Shown one piece after another: positions 1 to 10,594 of a stretch of 64,000 nt of DNA. The stretch is taken from NCBI GenBank assembly GCA_963738445.1, contig CAVTWS010000006.1, positions 124,001 to 188,000 of the forward strand. Reading direction: 5' to 3'. How positions within the stretch are numbered: the first letter of the stretch is position 1; the number at the start of each line of letters is the position of its first letter. The translations under genes were made by a program, and so were the position numbers. The notes below the pieces were generated by a model that did no database searches, was not told where the DNA came from, and was given only the letters and a program-made list of their open reading frames with translations. Source of the stretch: CAVTWS01 sp963738445. Lineage in GTDB: Bacteria > Actinomycetota > Acidimicrobiia > Acidimicrobiales > SHLQ01.

Positions 1-662
1 ACGGCGACGACCCCCTCGGTGCCGTGCGTCAAGATCGTGCGCGGCTCCCCGTCCCAGGTGAACTCGACGTAACACTCGTCGCTGAAGACCGGAACACCGT
101 GAGCCCGCCCCCAGTCGGCCGCGGCGCCGAGATCGTCGAGCCCGCCCGCCGGGTTGCCGGGCGTGTTGACCCACAGGCACAGCGCCCGAGCGGCGTCCGC
201 CGGGTCGATGGCACCCAGGTCGATGCGCCAATGCTCGTCGACCGGCACGGCCACCGCCCGCAGCCGGGCCAGCTCGGCGCCCATCGCGTAGGTCGGATAG
301 CTGACGGCCGGATAGAGGACGGTGTCACGCTCGGGATGGCGCAGGTGCAGGAGATGGGGCAGCCCGGCCACGAACTCCTTGGTGCCGACGCAGGCGGCGA
401 CCTCGCCCGGTGACACCGTGGCGCCGAGCCGGCGCCCGAACCACGCGGAGGCCGCCTCCCGGTAGGCGGGAGAACCGATCGAGGCCGGGTACCCCCGCTC
501 GGCATTCGATGCGCCGAGGGCCGCCACGACCGCCGCCGGCGGCGGGTCGGACGGCGTGCCGATCGACAGATCGACCAGACCCCCCGGAAGCGCCGACGCC
601 GCGGCCTTGACGTCGTCCAGGCGATCGTAGGGATACGGCGGCGGCACGTAGGGCGCAGTCAT
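1..662 (-). CDS. dapC: Succinyldiaminopimelate aminotransferase (partial)
   Basis: The frame read leftwards from ATG at 662 stays open to the window edge (about 220 codons). The product is a fold-type I PLP aminotransferase N-terminal half. It opens with a proline- and tyrosine-rich start (PYVPPPYPYDRL), followed by a substrate-arm motif (DLSIGTPSDPPP), a YPAS segment with GSPAYREA, the cofactor-phosphate region CVGTKEF, NTPGNPAGG (Asn binding PLP) and SDECYVEF (Asp for the pyridine N). The catalytic Lys lies beyond the edge. The actinobacterial DapC family, which aminates N-succinyl-2-amino-6-ketopimelate for lysine and cell-wall DAP, has this start. dapF two genes upstream supports the role. 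An aspartate-type aminotransferase of another specificity is the alternative. Confidence 0.8.
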   Translation of the reverse strand, partial: MTAPYVPPPYPYDRLDDVKAAASALPGGLVDLSIGTPSDPPPAAVVAALGASNAERGYPASIGSPAYREAASAWFGRRLGATVSPGEVAACVGTKEFVAGLPHLLHLRHPERDTVLYPAVSYPTYAMGAELARLRAVAVPVDEHWRIDLGAIDPADAARALCLWVNTPGNPAGGLDDLGAAADWGRAHGVPVFSDECYVEFTWDGEPRTILTHGTEGVVA

Positions 663-727
663 GGCGCCAGTGTGTCAGCCCGCGGCCTCGTGCTCGTCCT
701 TCAAACCGCGCGGTCCCACACGGGTGA

Positions 728-766
728 CCGCCGGACGGGCCCAGCTGCACCGCCGGACGGGCCCAG
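728..766. repeat. Two direct copies of a 17-bp GC-rich sequence
   Basis: CCGCCGGACGGGCCCAG occurs at 728-744 and again at 750-766, a 22-base period, immediately after the hflX stop codon and before dapC. It could be a slippage duplication or part of a weak terminator. No function is assigned. Confidence 0.6.
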
Positions 767-2248
767 TTACAAGGTGCCGGTGAACTCGACGACCCAGTCC
801 GACAGGCGGGACCGGCTCGACGCTTCCAGTCGGGCCCGCACCCGCATGCCGCCCTCCTCGGCGGACTCGGACACCACCTTGCCCTCCCGGTGGATCTGCG
901 CCAGCACGTCGCCCCGCTCGAACGGCACGTAGAGCTCCACCACCGCCGTCATGGCCCGCACCCGGTCCCCGAGCACCTCGAGCAACGTGTCGACACCGTC
1001 GCCGGTCGCCGCCGACAACGCCACCGACCCCGGATACCGAGCGGCCCATCGTGCAGCGGCACCGCCCATGTCGGACTTGTTGAAGACCAGCAGCTGCGGG
1101 ACCGGCCCGGCGCCGATCTCGTCGAGCACGTAGCGCACCGCGGCCATGTTGCCCTCCGGATCGGGCGCTGAGCCGTCGACGACATGCACGAGCAGGTCGG
1201 CGTCGATCACCACATCGAGGGTGGTCTTGAAGGCGTCGACGAGCTGATGGGGCAGCTTGCGGACGAACCCGACCGTGTCGGTCAGGAACACCATCTCGCC
1301 ACCGGGCAGGTCGAGCCGGCGCGTAGTGGGATCCAAGGTGGCGAAGAGGCGGTCCTCCACGAGCACCCCGGCCGCCGTGAGCCGATTGAGCAGCGTGGAC
1401 TTGCCGGCGTTCGTGTACCCCACGATCGCCACCCGCCGGTTGCTCGAACGCTTCCGAGCCTTGCTCTGCGTGACCCGGTTCTTGGCGACGGCATCGAGGT
1501 CCCGCTCGAGCTTGTGGATGCGCCGAAGGATGCGCCGACGGTCCGTCTCCACCTTCGTCTCGCCCGGACCGCGGGTACCGATGCCCGCACCCTGCTGCGA
1601 CAACCGCTTGCCGATGCCCCGCAGGCGCGGCAGGTTGTACCGGAGCATCGCCAGCTCCACCTGGGCGCGACCCTCCGGCGTGTGGGCGTTCTGGGCGAAG
1701 ATGTCGAGGATGACCGCCGTGCGGTCGAGGGCGGTTCGGCCGAGGATCTTCTCGAGGTTGAGCTGCTGACCGGGGGTCAGCTCGTCGTCGAACACGACGG
1801 TGTCCGCGTCCATCGCCTCGCTGATCTCGTGGATCTCCTGCGCTTTGCCTCGACCGATGAACGTCGCCGGGTCCGGGCTGTCGCGTCGCTGCACGACGCG
1901 CGCCACTTCGTCGGCGCCCGCCGTGTCGATCAGCAACGACAGCTCGTCGAGCGATGCCTCGGTGTCGTCGAGGTCCGACCCGGGTCGGGTGACGCCGACC
2001 AGCACGATGCGCTCCCGGAAGGTGCGCTCGATCAGGCCGCGTGATTCACCGCCGAACTCGCCGAACGCACCTCGGTGCGACTCGGGGGCCGGCTCGGTCT
2101 CCTCGTCATCGAAAAGCCAGTCGGAGTCGGCTGGGCTGTCTGCTGGGCCGACTCCGGAATCGGCTGGGCCGACCGGGCCGACCTCAAAATCGGCAGCTGG
2201 GCTGACCGGGCCGACCTCAGAGTCGTCGGGGAAGTGTTGGTCAGGCAT
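767..2248 (-). CDS. hflX: Ribosome-associated GTPase HflX
   Basis: HflX binds 50S subunits and splits stalled ribosomes. The 493-residue product has an acidic, repetitive N-terminal tail (GP/AD-rich), an HflX N-terminal domain ending in the family signature around GAGIGTRGPGETK, a coiled linker, then the G domain. The G domain shows G1 GYTNAGKST, G3 DTVGF and G4 NKSD. The start at ATG 2248 is chosen because it overlaps the dapF stop by 8 bases (ATGCCTGA). The open frame continues 17 codons upstream, but those lie inside dapF. The acidic tail is longer than in Escherichia coli HflX and resembles other actinobacterial versions. The gene ends with TAA at 767. Confidence 0.95.
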   Translation of the reverse strand: MPDQHFPDDSEVGPVSPAADFEVGPVGPADSGVGPADSPADSDWLFDDEETEPAPESHRGAFGEFGGESRGLIERTFRERIVLVGVTRPGSDLDDTEASLDELSLLIDTAGADEVARVVQRRDSPDPATFIGRGKAQEIHEISEAMDADTVVFDDELTPGQQLNLEKILGRTALDRTAVILDIFAQNAHTPEGRAQVELAMLRYNLPRLRGIGKRLSQQGAGIGTRGPGETKVETDRRRILRRIHKLERDLDAVAKNRVTQSKARKRSSNRRVAIVGYTNAGKSTLLNRLTAAGVLVEDRLFATLDPTTRRLDLPGGEMVFLTDTVGFVRKLPHQLVDAFKTTLDVVIDADLLVHVVDGSAPDPEGNMAAVRYVLDEIGAGPVPQLLVFNKSDMGGAAARWAARYPGSVALSAATGDGVDTLLEVLGDRVRAMTAVVELYVPFERGDVLAQIHREGKVVSESAEEGGMRVRARLEASSRSRLSDWVVEFTGTL

Positions 2249-3071
2249 CAGGGGTCTCGATCGTGGCGATGAACTGGGCGGGGCCGATGAGGGTGGCATG
2301 GTCGCCCGTCAGGCGCACCGAGGCCGTACCCCCCGGCATGGAGACCGACACCTCGTCGGCCGCCCAGCCCCACCGGCGGGCGGTGTGCGCCACCACGCAG
2401 GCCCCACTCCCGCAGGCCATGGTCAGCCCGGCGCCCCGTTCCCAGATGACCATCCGCACCTCGCCGACGTGCGCTCCCGGCGCCACCAGGTGGACGTTGG
2501 TCGGGCCGAGTGCCGATTCGATGGCAGTCCCGACCTGGGCGATGTCGACACCGGCCAGGTCGGCCACGCCGATCACGACGTGGGGATTGCCGATGTCGAC
2601 CCGGACCCAGCGATCGGCGGCCAACCGGGTCCAGGCCTGGTGCCCGAGCGCATCGGCCAGCGTCACCGCTTCCACCTCGGGGAGGGCGCGGATCTCCCCC
2701 ATCTCGACCGCGGCGTCGACGACGTTGGAATCCTCCGTCGGGCTGACCGACACCTGCCGCACGCCGGCGGCGGTACCGATGTCGAATGTTGCCGGCCCGG
2801 TGGCCAGATCGCGCCCAGCCAGGGCCTGGCCGAAGCAGCGCAGGCCGTTCCCGCTCACCTCGGCCCGTGAGCCGTCGGCGTTGAGGAGCACGAAGGTCGC
2901 CACCGTTCCATCCTCATCCACGCCGGGGAGCCCGAGGATCAACCCGTCGGCGCCGATGCCGCGGTGCCGATCGCACAGGGCGCGAGCGATGTCGGGCGCG
3001 CCAGCCGGTTCCTCGGCGACGAACGTCACCAGGAAGTCGTTGCCCCAGCCGTGGTGTTTGGTCACACGCAT
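2241..3071 (-). CDS. dapF: Diaminopimelate epimerase
   Basis: Converts LL- to meso-diaminopimelate for lysine and peptidoglycan. At 276 residues it is the usual family length. Both catalytic cysteines are visible: the first in SGNGLRCFG and the second in MACGSGACVV. The N-terminal motif HHGWGNDF holds the conserved Asn. ATG 3071 is preferred over upstream in-frame starts because the preceding residues lie inside miaA and do not resemble the family. The start overlaps the miaA stop by 10 bases (ATGCGTGTGA), so translation of miaA, dapF and hflX is probably coupled. Confidence 0.95.
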   Translation of the reverse strand: MRVTKHHGWGNDFLVTFVAEEPAGAPDIARALCDRHRGIGADGLILGLPGVDEDGTVATFVLLNADGSRAEVSGNGLRCFGQALAGRDLATGPATFDIGTAAGVRQVSVSPTEDSNVVDAAVEMGEIRALPEVEAVTLADALGHQAWTRLAADRWVRVDIGNPHVVIGVADLAGVDIAQVGTAIESALGPTNVHLVAPGAHVGEVRMVIWERGAGLTMACGSGACVVAHTARRWGWAADEVSVSMPGGTASVRLTGDHATLIGPAQFIATIETPDA

Positions 3072-4033
3072 CGATCGAATACTTCCAGCATCTGGTGCAT
3101 GACCTCCATCGGATTCCGCGTGGCATCGAGCCACATCACGCGGGGATCGCGCCGGAACCATCGTTCCTGGCGCCGGGCGAACTGGCGAGTGCGGCGGTGA
3201 GCCAGATCGAGTGCCTCCTCGAGCGTGCACCGGCCTTCGAGATGATCGGCCAGTTCCTTGTACCCGAGGGCCTGCCGGGCCGTTCGACCGAGTCCGGGAC
3301 CGTCGAGGAGTGATCGGACCTCGTCGAGAAATCCGGCCGCCATCTGGGCTTCGTACCGACGGGCGATTCGTTGGTCCAACTCGGTTCGGGGAAGGCTCAA
3401 CCCGACGAGCACGGTGTCGACCGCGGGGAACGTCGCCACCCCCGGACCGTACGACGAGAACGGTTGGCCGCTGCCGAGCGTCACCTCGAGGGCGCGCACC
3501 ACCCTCCGGGCGTTGGTGGGCTCCATGCGGCCTGCCGCGATCGGGTCGAGCTCCCGCAGTTCGGCGTGCAGGGCCGTGACTCCGGCCGGATCCTCGGACA
3601 ACCGGGCGTCCAGCGCGTCGCGGACACCCGGGAACCGTCCTGGGATGCGCCAGCCATCGACCATCGCCTGGACGTAGAGCCCAGTGCCTCCCACCAGGAC
3701 GCCGATGGCGTCTCGCTCGGCCAGCTCGGCCAGGCAGACCCGGCCGTGATGTTGGTACTCCGAGACGCTGAACTCGTCGCCCGGGTCAGCCCGGTCGATG
3801 AGGTGATGGCGGACCTCGGCCTGCTCGGCGGCGGAAGGTTTCGCGGTCCCGATGTCCATGCCGCGGTAGATCTGCATCGAGTCGGCCGAGATCAACTCGA
3901 CCCCGGGACGGGCCCGGGCCAGCGTCAACGCCGCCGCCGACTTGCCCGATGCGGTGCACCCGACGATCGCCAACCGCGCCGAGGGCGCGTTCGCCTGGGG
4001 GGTGTCGCCCGTGATCGGCGCGCCCGGCGTCAT
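3062..4033 (-). CDS. miaA: tRNA dimethylallyltransferase
   Basis: Transfers the dimethylallyl group to N6 of A37 in tRNAs reading UNN codons, the substrate step for MiaB two genes upstream. The 323-residue protein has the P-loop GCTASGKSA near residue 25, DSMQIYRGMDIGTAKP, the VGGTGLY prenyl/tRNA-binding motif and a C-terminal QxxRQ-like basic stretch (RTRQFARRQERWFRRD). ATG 4033 overlaps the stop of the APH-like gene by 4 bases (ATGA). Confidence 0.96.
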   Translation of the reverse strand: MTPGAPITGDTPQANAPSARLAIVGCTASGKSAAALTLARARPGVELISADSMQIYRGMDIGTAKPSAAEQAEVRHHLIDRADPGDEFSVSEYQHHGRVCLAELAERDAIGVLVGGTGLYVQAMVDGWRIPGRFPGVRDALDARLSEDPAGVTALHAELRELDPIAAGRMEPTNARRVVRALEVTLGSGQPFSSYGPGVATFPAVDTVLVGLSLPRTELDQRIARRYEAQMAAGFLDEVRSLLDGPGLGRTARQALGYKELADHLEGRCTLEEALDLAHRRTRQFARRQERWFRRDPRVMWLDATRNPMEVMHQMLEVFDRCV

Positions 4034-4833
4034 TCGAACTCGGCCAGGCGCCGGTAGGCCTCGACCTTGACCGGGTCGAGGCCGGCGAGCTCATAGGTGT
4101 CGAGGAAGATCGACCACGCGTCTGAGCCGAGCGCGGACTCGACCGACGCACAGGACGACACCAGGTCGACGTGGCGATCGGCCACTCCGAGCCGGACCCA
4201 ATCGCGGATCCCGGACACGACGTCGCCGTCGACGAGCAGGCAGTCGAGGGAGAACGCGCCGTGGGTCACGACGAGGTCCTCCTCGAGCCCGGCCAGGCGG
4301 GCGCGAGCGTCGTCGAGCAGTTCGGCCGGCCCGACGCCCTGGAACTCCGGGGAGAACATCGCCGAGTCGTACAGGCCGCTCCGGACCCGCCGCATGATCG
4401 ATCGCATGCGGACATCGACCCGCGACGTGAAGGGACAGCTCACCACCGGGAGCTCGTGGACCCGAGCCAGCGCCCGGCCGGCCAACTCGGCGGCCCGCTC
4501 GGGCAGCAGTACTCCGTCGGAGACCATGTCGACGATCGGCCGACCGACGGGGAGAGCGAACACCGCGGCGTGCCCGGAACCGGTCCGAGGCTCGGAGGCC
4601 ACAACCTTGGGACACGGCGTTCGCCGATCGACCCAATCGAGGTGATCGACCTCGGCGATGACGGCGAACGGGTCGGCTCCATCGGCCACCCGCAACACCC
4701 GGCGGGGCCAGGCGTCGCGGCTCGACAATTCGTACGTGACGACCCCCCGGGCACCGTACGAGGCCGACAGCACCTCACAGCCTTCGACGGCCGCCAGCAC
4801 GTCCGCCGGCAGATCGCCGGGCAGCTCGATCAC
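4030..4833 (-). CDS. APH(3')-like kinase-fold protein lacking the catalytic Asp
   Basis: The 267-residue product has the length and order of aminoglycoside 3'-phosphotransferases. After an N-lobe it carries THGAFSLDCLLV and then RDWVRLGVADRHVDLV, matching the APH(3') catalytic and metal-binding loops, and a C-terminal helix (VEAYRRLAEFE) also typical of that group. In true APH(3') enzymes the first motif is HGDxxLPN. Here the catalytic Asp is Ala and the metal-binding Asn is Cys, while the DFG-like Asp (in RDWVRLG) is kept. The reading across the motif is unambiguous and the frame is intact, so this is probably a pseudokinase or an unusual enzyme rather than a resistance factor. GTG 4833 is the likely start, since upstream in-frame codons fall in miaB. 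It lies inside the miaB-miaA operon and overlaps miaA by 4 bases. Confidence 0.75.
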   Translation of the reverse strand: MIELPGDLPADVLAAVEGCEVLSASYGARGVVTYELSSRDAWPRRVLRVADGADPFAVIAEVDHLDWVDRRTPCPKVVASEPRTGSGHAAVFALPVGRPIVDMVSDGVLLPERAAELAGRALARVHELPVVSCPFTSRVDVRMRSIMRRVRSGLYDSAMFSPEFQGVGPAELLDDARARLAGLEEDLVVTHGAFSLDCLLVDGDVVSGIRDWVRLGVADRHVDLVSSCASVESALGSDAWSIFLDTYELAGLDPVKVEAYRRLAEFE

Positions 4834-4862
4834 GGGCGACCCATCGGGACGGGACCACCCGC

Positions 4863-6338
4863 TCAGAGGGCGACCACCGGGATCCGGATCGAGCGTCGAG
4901 GAGCGACGGCCACCACATCCACGAGTCGGCCCGACAACCAGTGCCCAGCGGCGTCGGTCACCTCGGCCGTGGCGATCGAACCCGGCCGTCGCGCCGCCGA
5001 GGCCTCCGGCATCGGGAGGTGGATGAGCTTGTTCTGCCGTGTGCGTCCGGTGACGACGGACGGGTCCCGCTTCGAGGGACCCTCCACGACGATCTCCTCG
5101 ACCCGGCCGACGCGATCTCGGTGTCGGAGTCGGGAGGAGCGCTCCACGACGAGACGAAGCCGCTCGAAACGCGCCACCGCGACGTCGTGGGCCACGAAGT
5201 CGTCGGTCCGGCCCGCCGCCTGGGTCCCCTCGCGAGGGGAGTAGATGAAGGTGTAGGCGCCGTCGTACTGCGCCTCGGCCACGACCTCGAGCGTGCGCTC
5301 GAAGTCGTCCTCGGTCTCGCCCGGGAAACCGACGATGATGTCCGTGGTGACGGCCAGGTCGGCGACGCCGGAACGCGCCGCCGCCAGCTTCTCGAGGTAC
5401 CGGTCGGCTGTATAGCCGCGGTGCATCTCGCTCAGCACGCGGTCGCTGCCCGACTGGAGCGGCAGGTGCAGGTGCTCGCACACCGCATCCACGTCGGCCA
5501 TCGCGGCGATCGTCTCGGGCCGGAGATCTTTGGGATGCGGACTCGTGAACCGCACCCGACGGATGCCGTCGACGGACCCGACGGCCCGGAGCAGATCGGC
5601 GAAGAGCGGCCGGGGGCGCCGCGAACCGTCAGCCGCCCAGGCCGGACCGGCGAGCTCGAGATCGGCCGCTGACGCGGGCTGGCCCCGCAGTCGAGTGGTG
5701 ACATCGCGGCCGTAGGAGTTGACGTTCTGACCCAGGAGCGTGATCTCGAAGACACCGTCGGCGGCCAATCCCCGGACGTCCTCCACCAGAGAGGCGAACG
5801 GCACGCTGATCTCGGGACCCCGCACGGCGGGGACGATGCAGAAGGCGCACGAGTTGTCGCAGCCGATCTGGATGGTCAGCCACGCCGTGTAGTCGAGCTC
5901 TCGTTTCGCAGACAACGCCGAGGGAAAGGTGTCGGCATCGGTACGGGCGGTCTCGTCGAGGATCTCGAGGATGGGCCCGTGCTCGGCCGCCCGACGCAAC
6001 AGCTCGGCCGCCCGGTGCACGTTGTGCGTGCCGAACACGACGTCGACGTGGCGGGCGCGTTGCTGGATGCGCTCCCGGTCCTTCTGGGCCAGGCAACCAC
6101 CGACGGCGATCTGCAGTTCTGGGCGTGTGTCCTTCAGCGCCTTCAGGTGACCGAGCGTGCCGTACAACTTGTTGTCGGCGTTCTCCCGGATGCAGCAGGT
6201 GTTCAACACGATCACGTCGGCGTCGTCCTCGCTCGTCGCCGGAACCAGGCCTTCCGCGGCGAGCTGCCCGGCGATCTGCTCGGAATCGCTTTCGTTCATC
6301 TGGCACCCGAAGGTGCGCACCAGGTACCGACGGGTCAC
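4863..6338 (-). CDS. miaB: tRNA-2-methylthio-N6-dimethylallyladenosine synthase
   Basis: Radical-SAM methylthiotransferase that adds a methylthio group to i6A37 made by MiaA. The 491 residues comprise an N-terminal UPF0004 domain starting RTFGCQMNESDSE with its cluster cysteines (GCQ, NTCCI, GGC), a radical-SAM core with CDNSCAFC, and a C-terminal TRAM domain. The length is normal for actinobacteria. Translation begins at GTG 6338. It precedes the APH-like gene by 29 bases and probably shares its transcript with miaA, dapF and hflX. Confidence 0.96.
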   Translation of the reverse strand: MTRRYLVRTFGCQMNESDSEQIAGQLAAEGLVPATSEDDADVIVLNTCCIRENADNKLYGTLGHLKALKDTRPELQIAVGGCLAQKDRERIQQRARHVDVVFGTHNVHRAAELLRRAAEHGPILEILDETARTDADTFPSALSAKRELDYTAWLTIQIGCDNSCAFCIVPAVRGPEISVPFASLVEDVRGLAADGVFEITLLGQNVNSYGRDVTTRLRGQPASAADLELAGPAWAADGSRRPRPLFADLLRAVGSVDGIRRVRFTSPHPKDLRPETIAAMADVDAVCEHLHLPLQSGSDRVLSEMHRGYTADRYLEKLAAARSGVADLAVTTDIIVGFPGETEDDFERTLEVVAEAQYDGAYTFIYSPREGTQAAGRTDDFVAHDVAVARFERLRLVVERSSRLRHRDRVGRVEEIVVEGPSKRDPSVVTGRTRQNKLIHLPMPEASAARRPGSIATAEVTDAAGHWLSGRLVDVVAVAPRRSIRIPVVAL

Positions 6339-6349
6339 GAGAGTTCAGG

Positions 6350-6550
6350 TTAGAGGCGTGGCGACGATCGCCCGCGTCGTCGTCCGTCGTCCGTCGTCCC
6401 CGTGGCCGTGGCCGATTCGAGGATCGCCGGCAGCCCGGGCGCAAACCGTTGCGCCCGGGCCGGGACCTGTGCGAGCGACGCGGCGACCGCCACGACCTCG
6501 GCGCGGACATGGGGGCCGAGCTGGAGGAGGGAGGTCCCGCCCGGCCCCAT
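6350..6550 (-). CDS. Small hypothetical protein between recA and miaB
   Basis: An open frame of 66 codons starts with ATG 7 bases after the recA stop and ends just before miaB. The predicted peptide has one amphipathic, Ala/Val-rich segment (VRAEVVAVAASLAQVPARAQ) and an Arg-rich tail. I do not recognise it. recX, often found here in actinobacteria, is absent and this peptide does not resemble it. GC-rich DNA gives many chance frames, so the call is tentative. Confidence 0.25.
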   Translation of the reverse strand: MGPGGTSLLQLGPHVRAEVVAVAASLAQVPARAQRFAPGLPAILESATATGTTDDGRRRGRSSPRL

Positions 6551-6557
6551 GTCGCGA

Positions 6558-8724
<2,167 letters not shown>

Positions 8725-8875
8725 CTCTGTCTCCTCGGTGGCCGGCATCCGTCTCGGTGCCGGAAGGTTTCGGGTCACGGTTTCGTGTTGTGGTGCACCC
8801 TACGAACGGGGTGTGACATCGACCGGGGCAAACCCGCCGGCGGCGGTCCACCGGCGAATGACAGGAGTGTAGTTG

Positions 8876-8889
8876 CGAACGTCCGTTCG
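8876..8889. promoter_or_regulatory. SOS box (LexA operator) upstream of recA
   Basis: CGAAC-GTCC-GTTCG is a perfect 5-bp inverted repeat with a 4-base spacer, matching the actinobacterial/Gram-positive LexA operator core CGAAC-N4-GTTCG. It sits about 150 bases upstream of the recA ATG, in the only sizeable non-coding gap near recA. This predicts DNA-damage induction of recA. The outer bases (G..T) differ from the extended T..A consensus. Confidence 0.8.
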
Positions 8890-9026
8890 TTCAAGCACCG
8901 AACCGACATTTTCTCGCCGAACAACCCGGCGCGCGGGAACGTCGAGCGGGACGTCGGTGTTGACTACTCACATGAGGACGACACCACTTCCCCCTCCGAC
9001 AACGATCTCCGCAACCGCCTCACGCG

Positions 9027-9379
9027 ATGCAGTTCCAGGTCACCCAGCAGGCCGGCACCGAGCGTGCATTCACCGGCGAGTACTGGGACTGTCACGACGC
9101 CGGCACCTACCGCTGCGTCGTGTGCGACGAGCCGCTGTTCACGAGCGAGACCAAGTTCGAATCGGGCAGCGGGTGGCCGAGCTTCTGGCAGCCCCTGTCG
9201 GACGACGCGGTGGACACCAACTCGGACGTCAGCCACGGCATGGTCCGCACCGAGGCGGTGTGTGCCAAGTGCGGCGCGCACCTGGGCCACGTGTTCGACG
9301 ACGGCCCCGACCGACCGGCCAACGCTACTGCATGAACTCGGCGTCGCTCCGGCTCGACCGGGATGCGGCAGCCGACTGA
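9027..9379 (+). CDS. msrB: Peptide methionine (R)-S-oxide reductase, frameshifted
   Basis: MsrB reduces the R-sulfoxide of methionine. The sequence TGEYWDCHDAGTYRCVVC, the CxxC zinc pairs (CVVC and CAKC), SGSGWPSFWQP and GHVFDDGP are all family hallmarks. Near 9304 the frame shifts: four C's stand where the second copy (10171-10455) has five, and the segment with the catalytic Cys (RYCMNSASL) lies in another frame. The N-terminus probably also begins earlier, about 8970-9022, because SDNDLRNRLT resembles the start of other MsrB proteins and is in a different frame from 9027. Either these are sequence errors or the gene is inactive. Confidence 0.85.
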
Positions 9380-9392
9380 CCTCCGTGGTGGA

Positions 9393-9437
9393 GGCATCAA
9401 TGCATCTTCGATACAACTCACGATGATGCTATGATGC
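9393..9437. promoter_or_regulatory. Candidate autoregulatory operator of vapBC copy 1
   Basis: Half-sites GCATC (9393-9397, 9402-9406) face GATGATGC (9422-9429) and GATGC (9433-9437) just before the antitoxin ATG at 9443. The same arrangement appears ahead of the second cassette at 18700-18727. Ribbon-helix-helix antitoxins commonly bind such repeats to repress their own operon. This is inferred from pattern conservation only. Confidence 0.5.
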
Positions 9438-9442
9438 ACCAC

Positions 9443-9699
9443 ATGCGCACCACGGTCACGTTCGACGAAGACGTCGCCCGCCAGATCGAGAAACGCATGC
9501 GCGAGCAGGGCGTGCCCTTCAAGCGCCTCGTCAACGACCTGTTGCGTCGTGGGCTGAGAGCCGACCCCGGCGACACGAACTACCGCTGTCCTACCTTCTC
9601 GGCCGAGATCCGACCAGGCCTCGATCTCACCAAGGCATTGGCACTCGCCAGCGCGCTCGACGACGACGAGTTGCTGCGCAAGGTTGAGCCGGCAAGTGA
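9443..9699 (+). CDS. vapB: VapB-type antitoxin, copy 1 (one-base deletion near the end)
   Basis: The product begins MRTTVTFDEDVARQIEKRM, a ribbon-helix-helix DNA-binding start, followed by a FKRLVNDLLRRGL helix. The C-terminal toxin-binding part (PGLDLTKALAL, ELLRKVE) is nearly identical to copy 2. Compared with copy 2, one base (T) is missing near 9683, so the encoded end reads through past the natural TGA into the toxin gene. The span given assumes the copy-2 frame. The stop would overlap the toxin GTG, as in copy 2. Confidence 0.8.
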
Positions 9700-10124
9700 A
9701 CCTGATCGACGTGAACCTCGTTCTCTACGCTGCGAACGAGCGCTCGCCGCATCATCAGCGTGCCCACCGCTGGTTCGAGGAGACCATGTCGAGCGGTGAG
9801 CCGGTGGGACTCCCGCTCATGGTTCTGCTCGCGTTCATTCGACTCACCACCAACCCACGAGTGCTGGACCCGCCGCTATCGCCGCGGCAGGCGATCGAAT
9901 ACGTGGAGCAGTGGCGCCAACACCCCACGGTGGTCGTCCCCGAACCTACCGCCCGCCACTTCGAGTTGGTGCTCGGCCTACTTGAGGCCACCGGCACCGG
10001 CGGCAATCTCGTCAGCGACGCCCATCTGGCGGCACTCGCCATCGAGCACCGGGCCACGCTGTGTTCGGCCGACACCGACTTTCGTCGATTCCCGGGCCTG
10101 ATCAGCATGAACCCACTCGAGTGA
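9696..10124 (+). CDS. vapC: VapC-type PIN-domain toxin ribonuclease, copy 1
   Basis: A PIN-domain protein of 142 residues with the first acidic residue in NLIDVNLVLYA, a central acidic region and the last acidic pair in LVSDAHLAALA and STDTDF-like SADTDF. These are the usual Mg-binding positions of VapC RNases that cleave tRNA or rRNA. GTG 9696 is chosen by comparison with copy 2, where it overlaps the antitoxin stop. The protein is about 93% identical to copy 2 by eye. It sits with its antitoxin between a full and a truncated msrB. Confidence 0.9.
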   Translation: MNLIDVNLVLYAANERSPHHQRAHRWFEETMSSGEPVGLPLMVLLAFIRLTTNPRVLDPPLSPRQAIEYVEQWRQHPTVVVPEPTARHFELVLGLLEATGTGGNLVSDAHLAALAIEHRATLCSADTDFRRFPGLISMNPLE

Positions 10125-10170
10125 CTGACGGCGGCCCGCGGATCGATCACCTCGCGGGCACCGTCCATCC

Positions 10171-10455
10171 CACGCCGGCACCTACCGCTGCGTCGTGTGC
10201 GACGAGGCGCTGTTCACGAACGAGACCAAGTTCGAATCAGGCAGTGGGTGGCCCAGCTTCTGGCAGCCCCTGTCGGACGACGCGGTGGACACCAACTCGG
10301 ACGTCAGTCACGGCATGGTCCGCACCGAGGCCGTCTGTGCCAAGTGCGGCGCACACCTGGGCCACGTGTTCGACGACGGCCCCCGACCGACCGGCCAGCG
10401 CTTCTGCATGAACTCGGCGTCGCTCCGGCTCGACCGGGACGCGGCAGCCGAATAG
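10171..10455 (+). pseudogene. 5'-truncated second msrB copy
   Basis: From the AGTYRCVVCDE segment onward the sequence is nearly identical to the first msrB, and it stays in frame to the end, including the catalytic RFCMNSASLRLD. The first about 30 codons of the gene are missing; the homology begins abruptly at about 10168, next to the end of the VapC region. A GTG at 10195 could start a short protein, but it would lack the first structural strand and the first zinc Cys region, so function is unlikely. It forms a direct repeat of about 290 bases with 9090-9379, flanking the VapBC cassette. Confidence 0.8.
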
Positions 10456-10594
10456 GCCGGGCTGTCTCTTCTGGGTTCATCTCCCGCGACTTCACCCCCT
10501 CTGGCTTGGAGCGGTGCCGTGAGTGCGTGCACACGACAGGGCTATGGTCCGCGTCGGTGGCCCGTATCGGCGTCGCCCGAACGGGAGAAGACTC

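Noticed and set aside
4030..4833. Active aminoglycoside resistance gene
   Set aside because: The catalytic Asp of the HGD motif is replaced by Ala, and its chromosomal operon position does not suggest an acquired resistance determinant.
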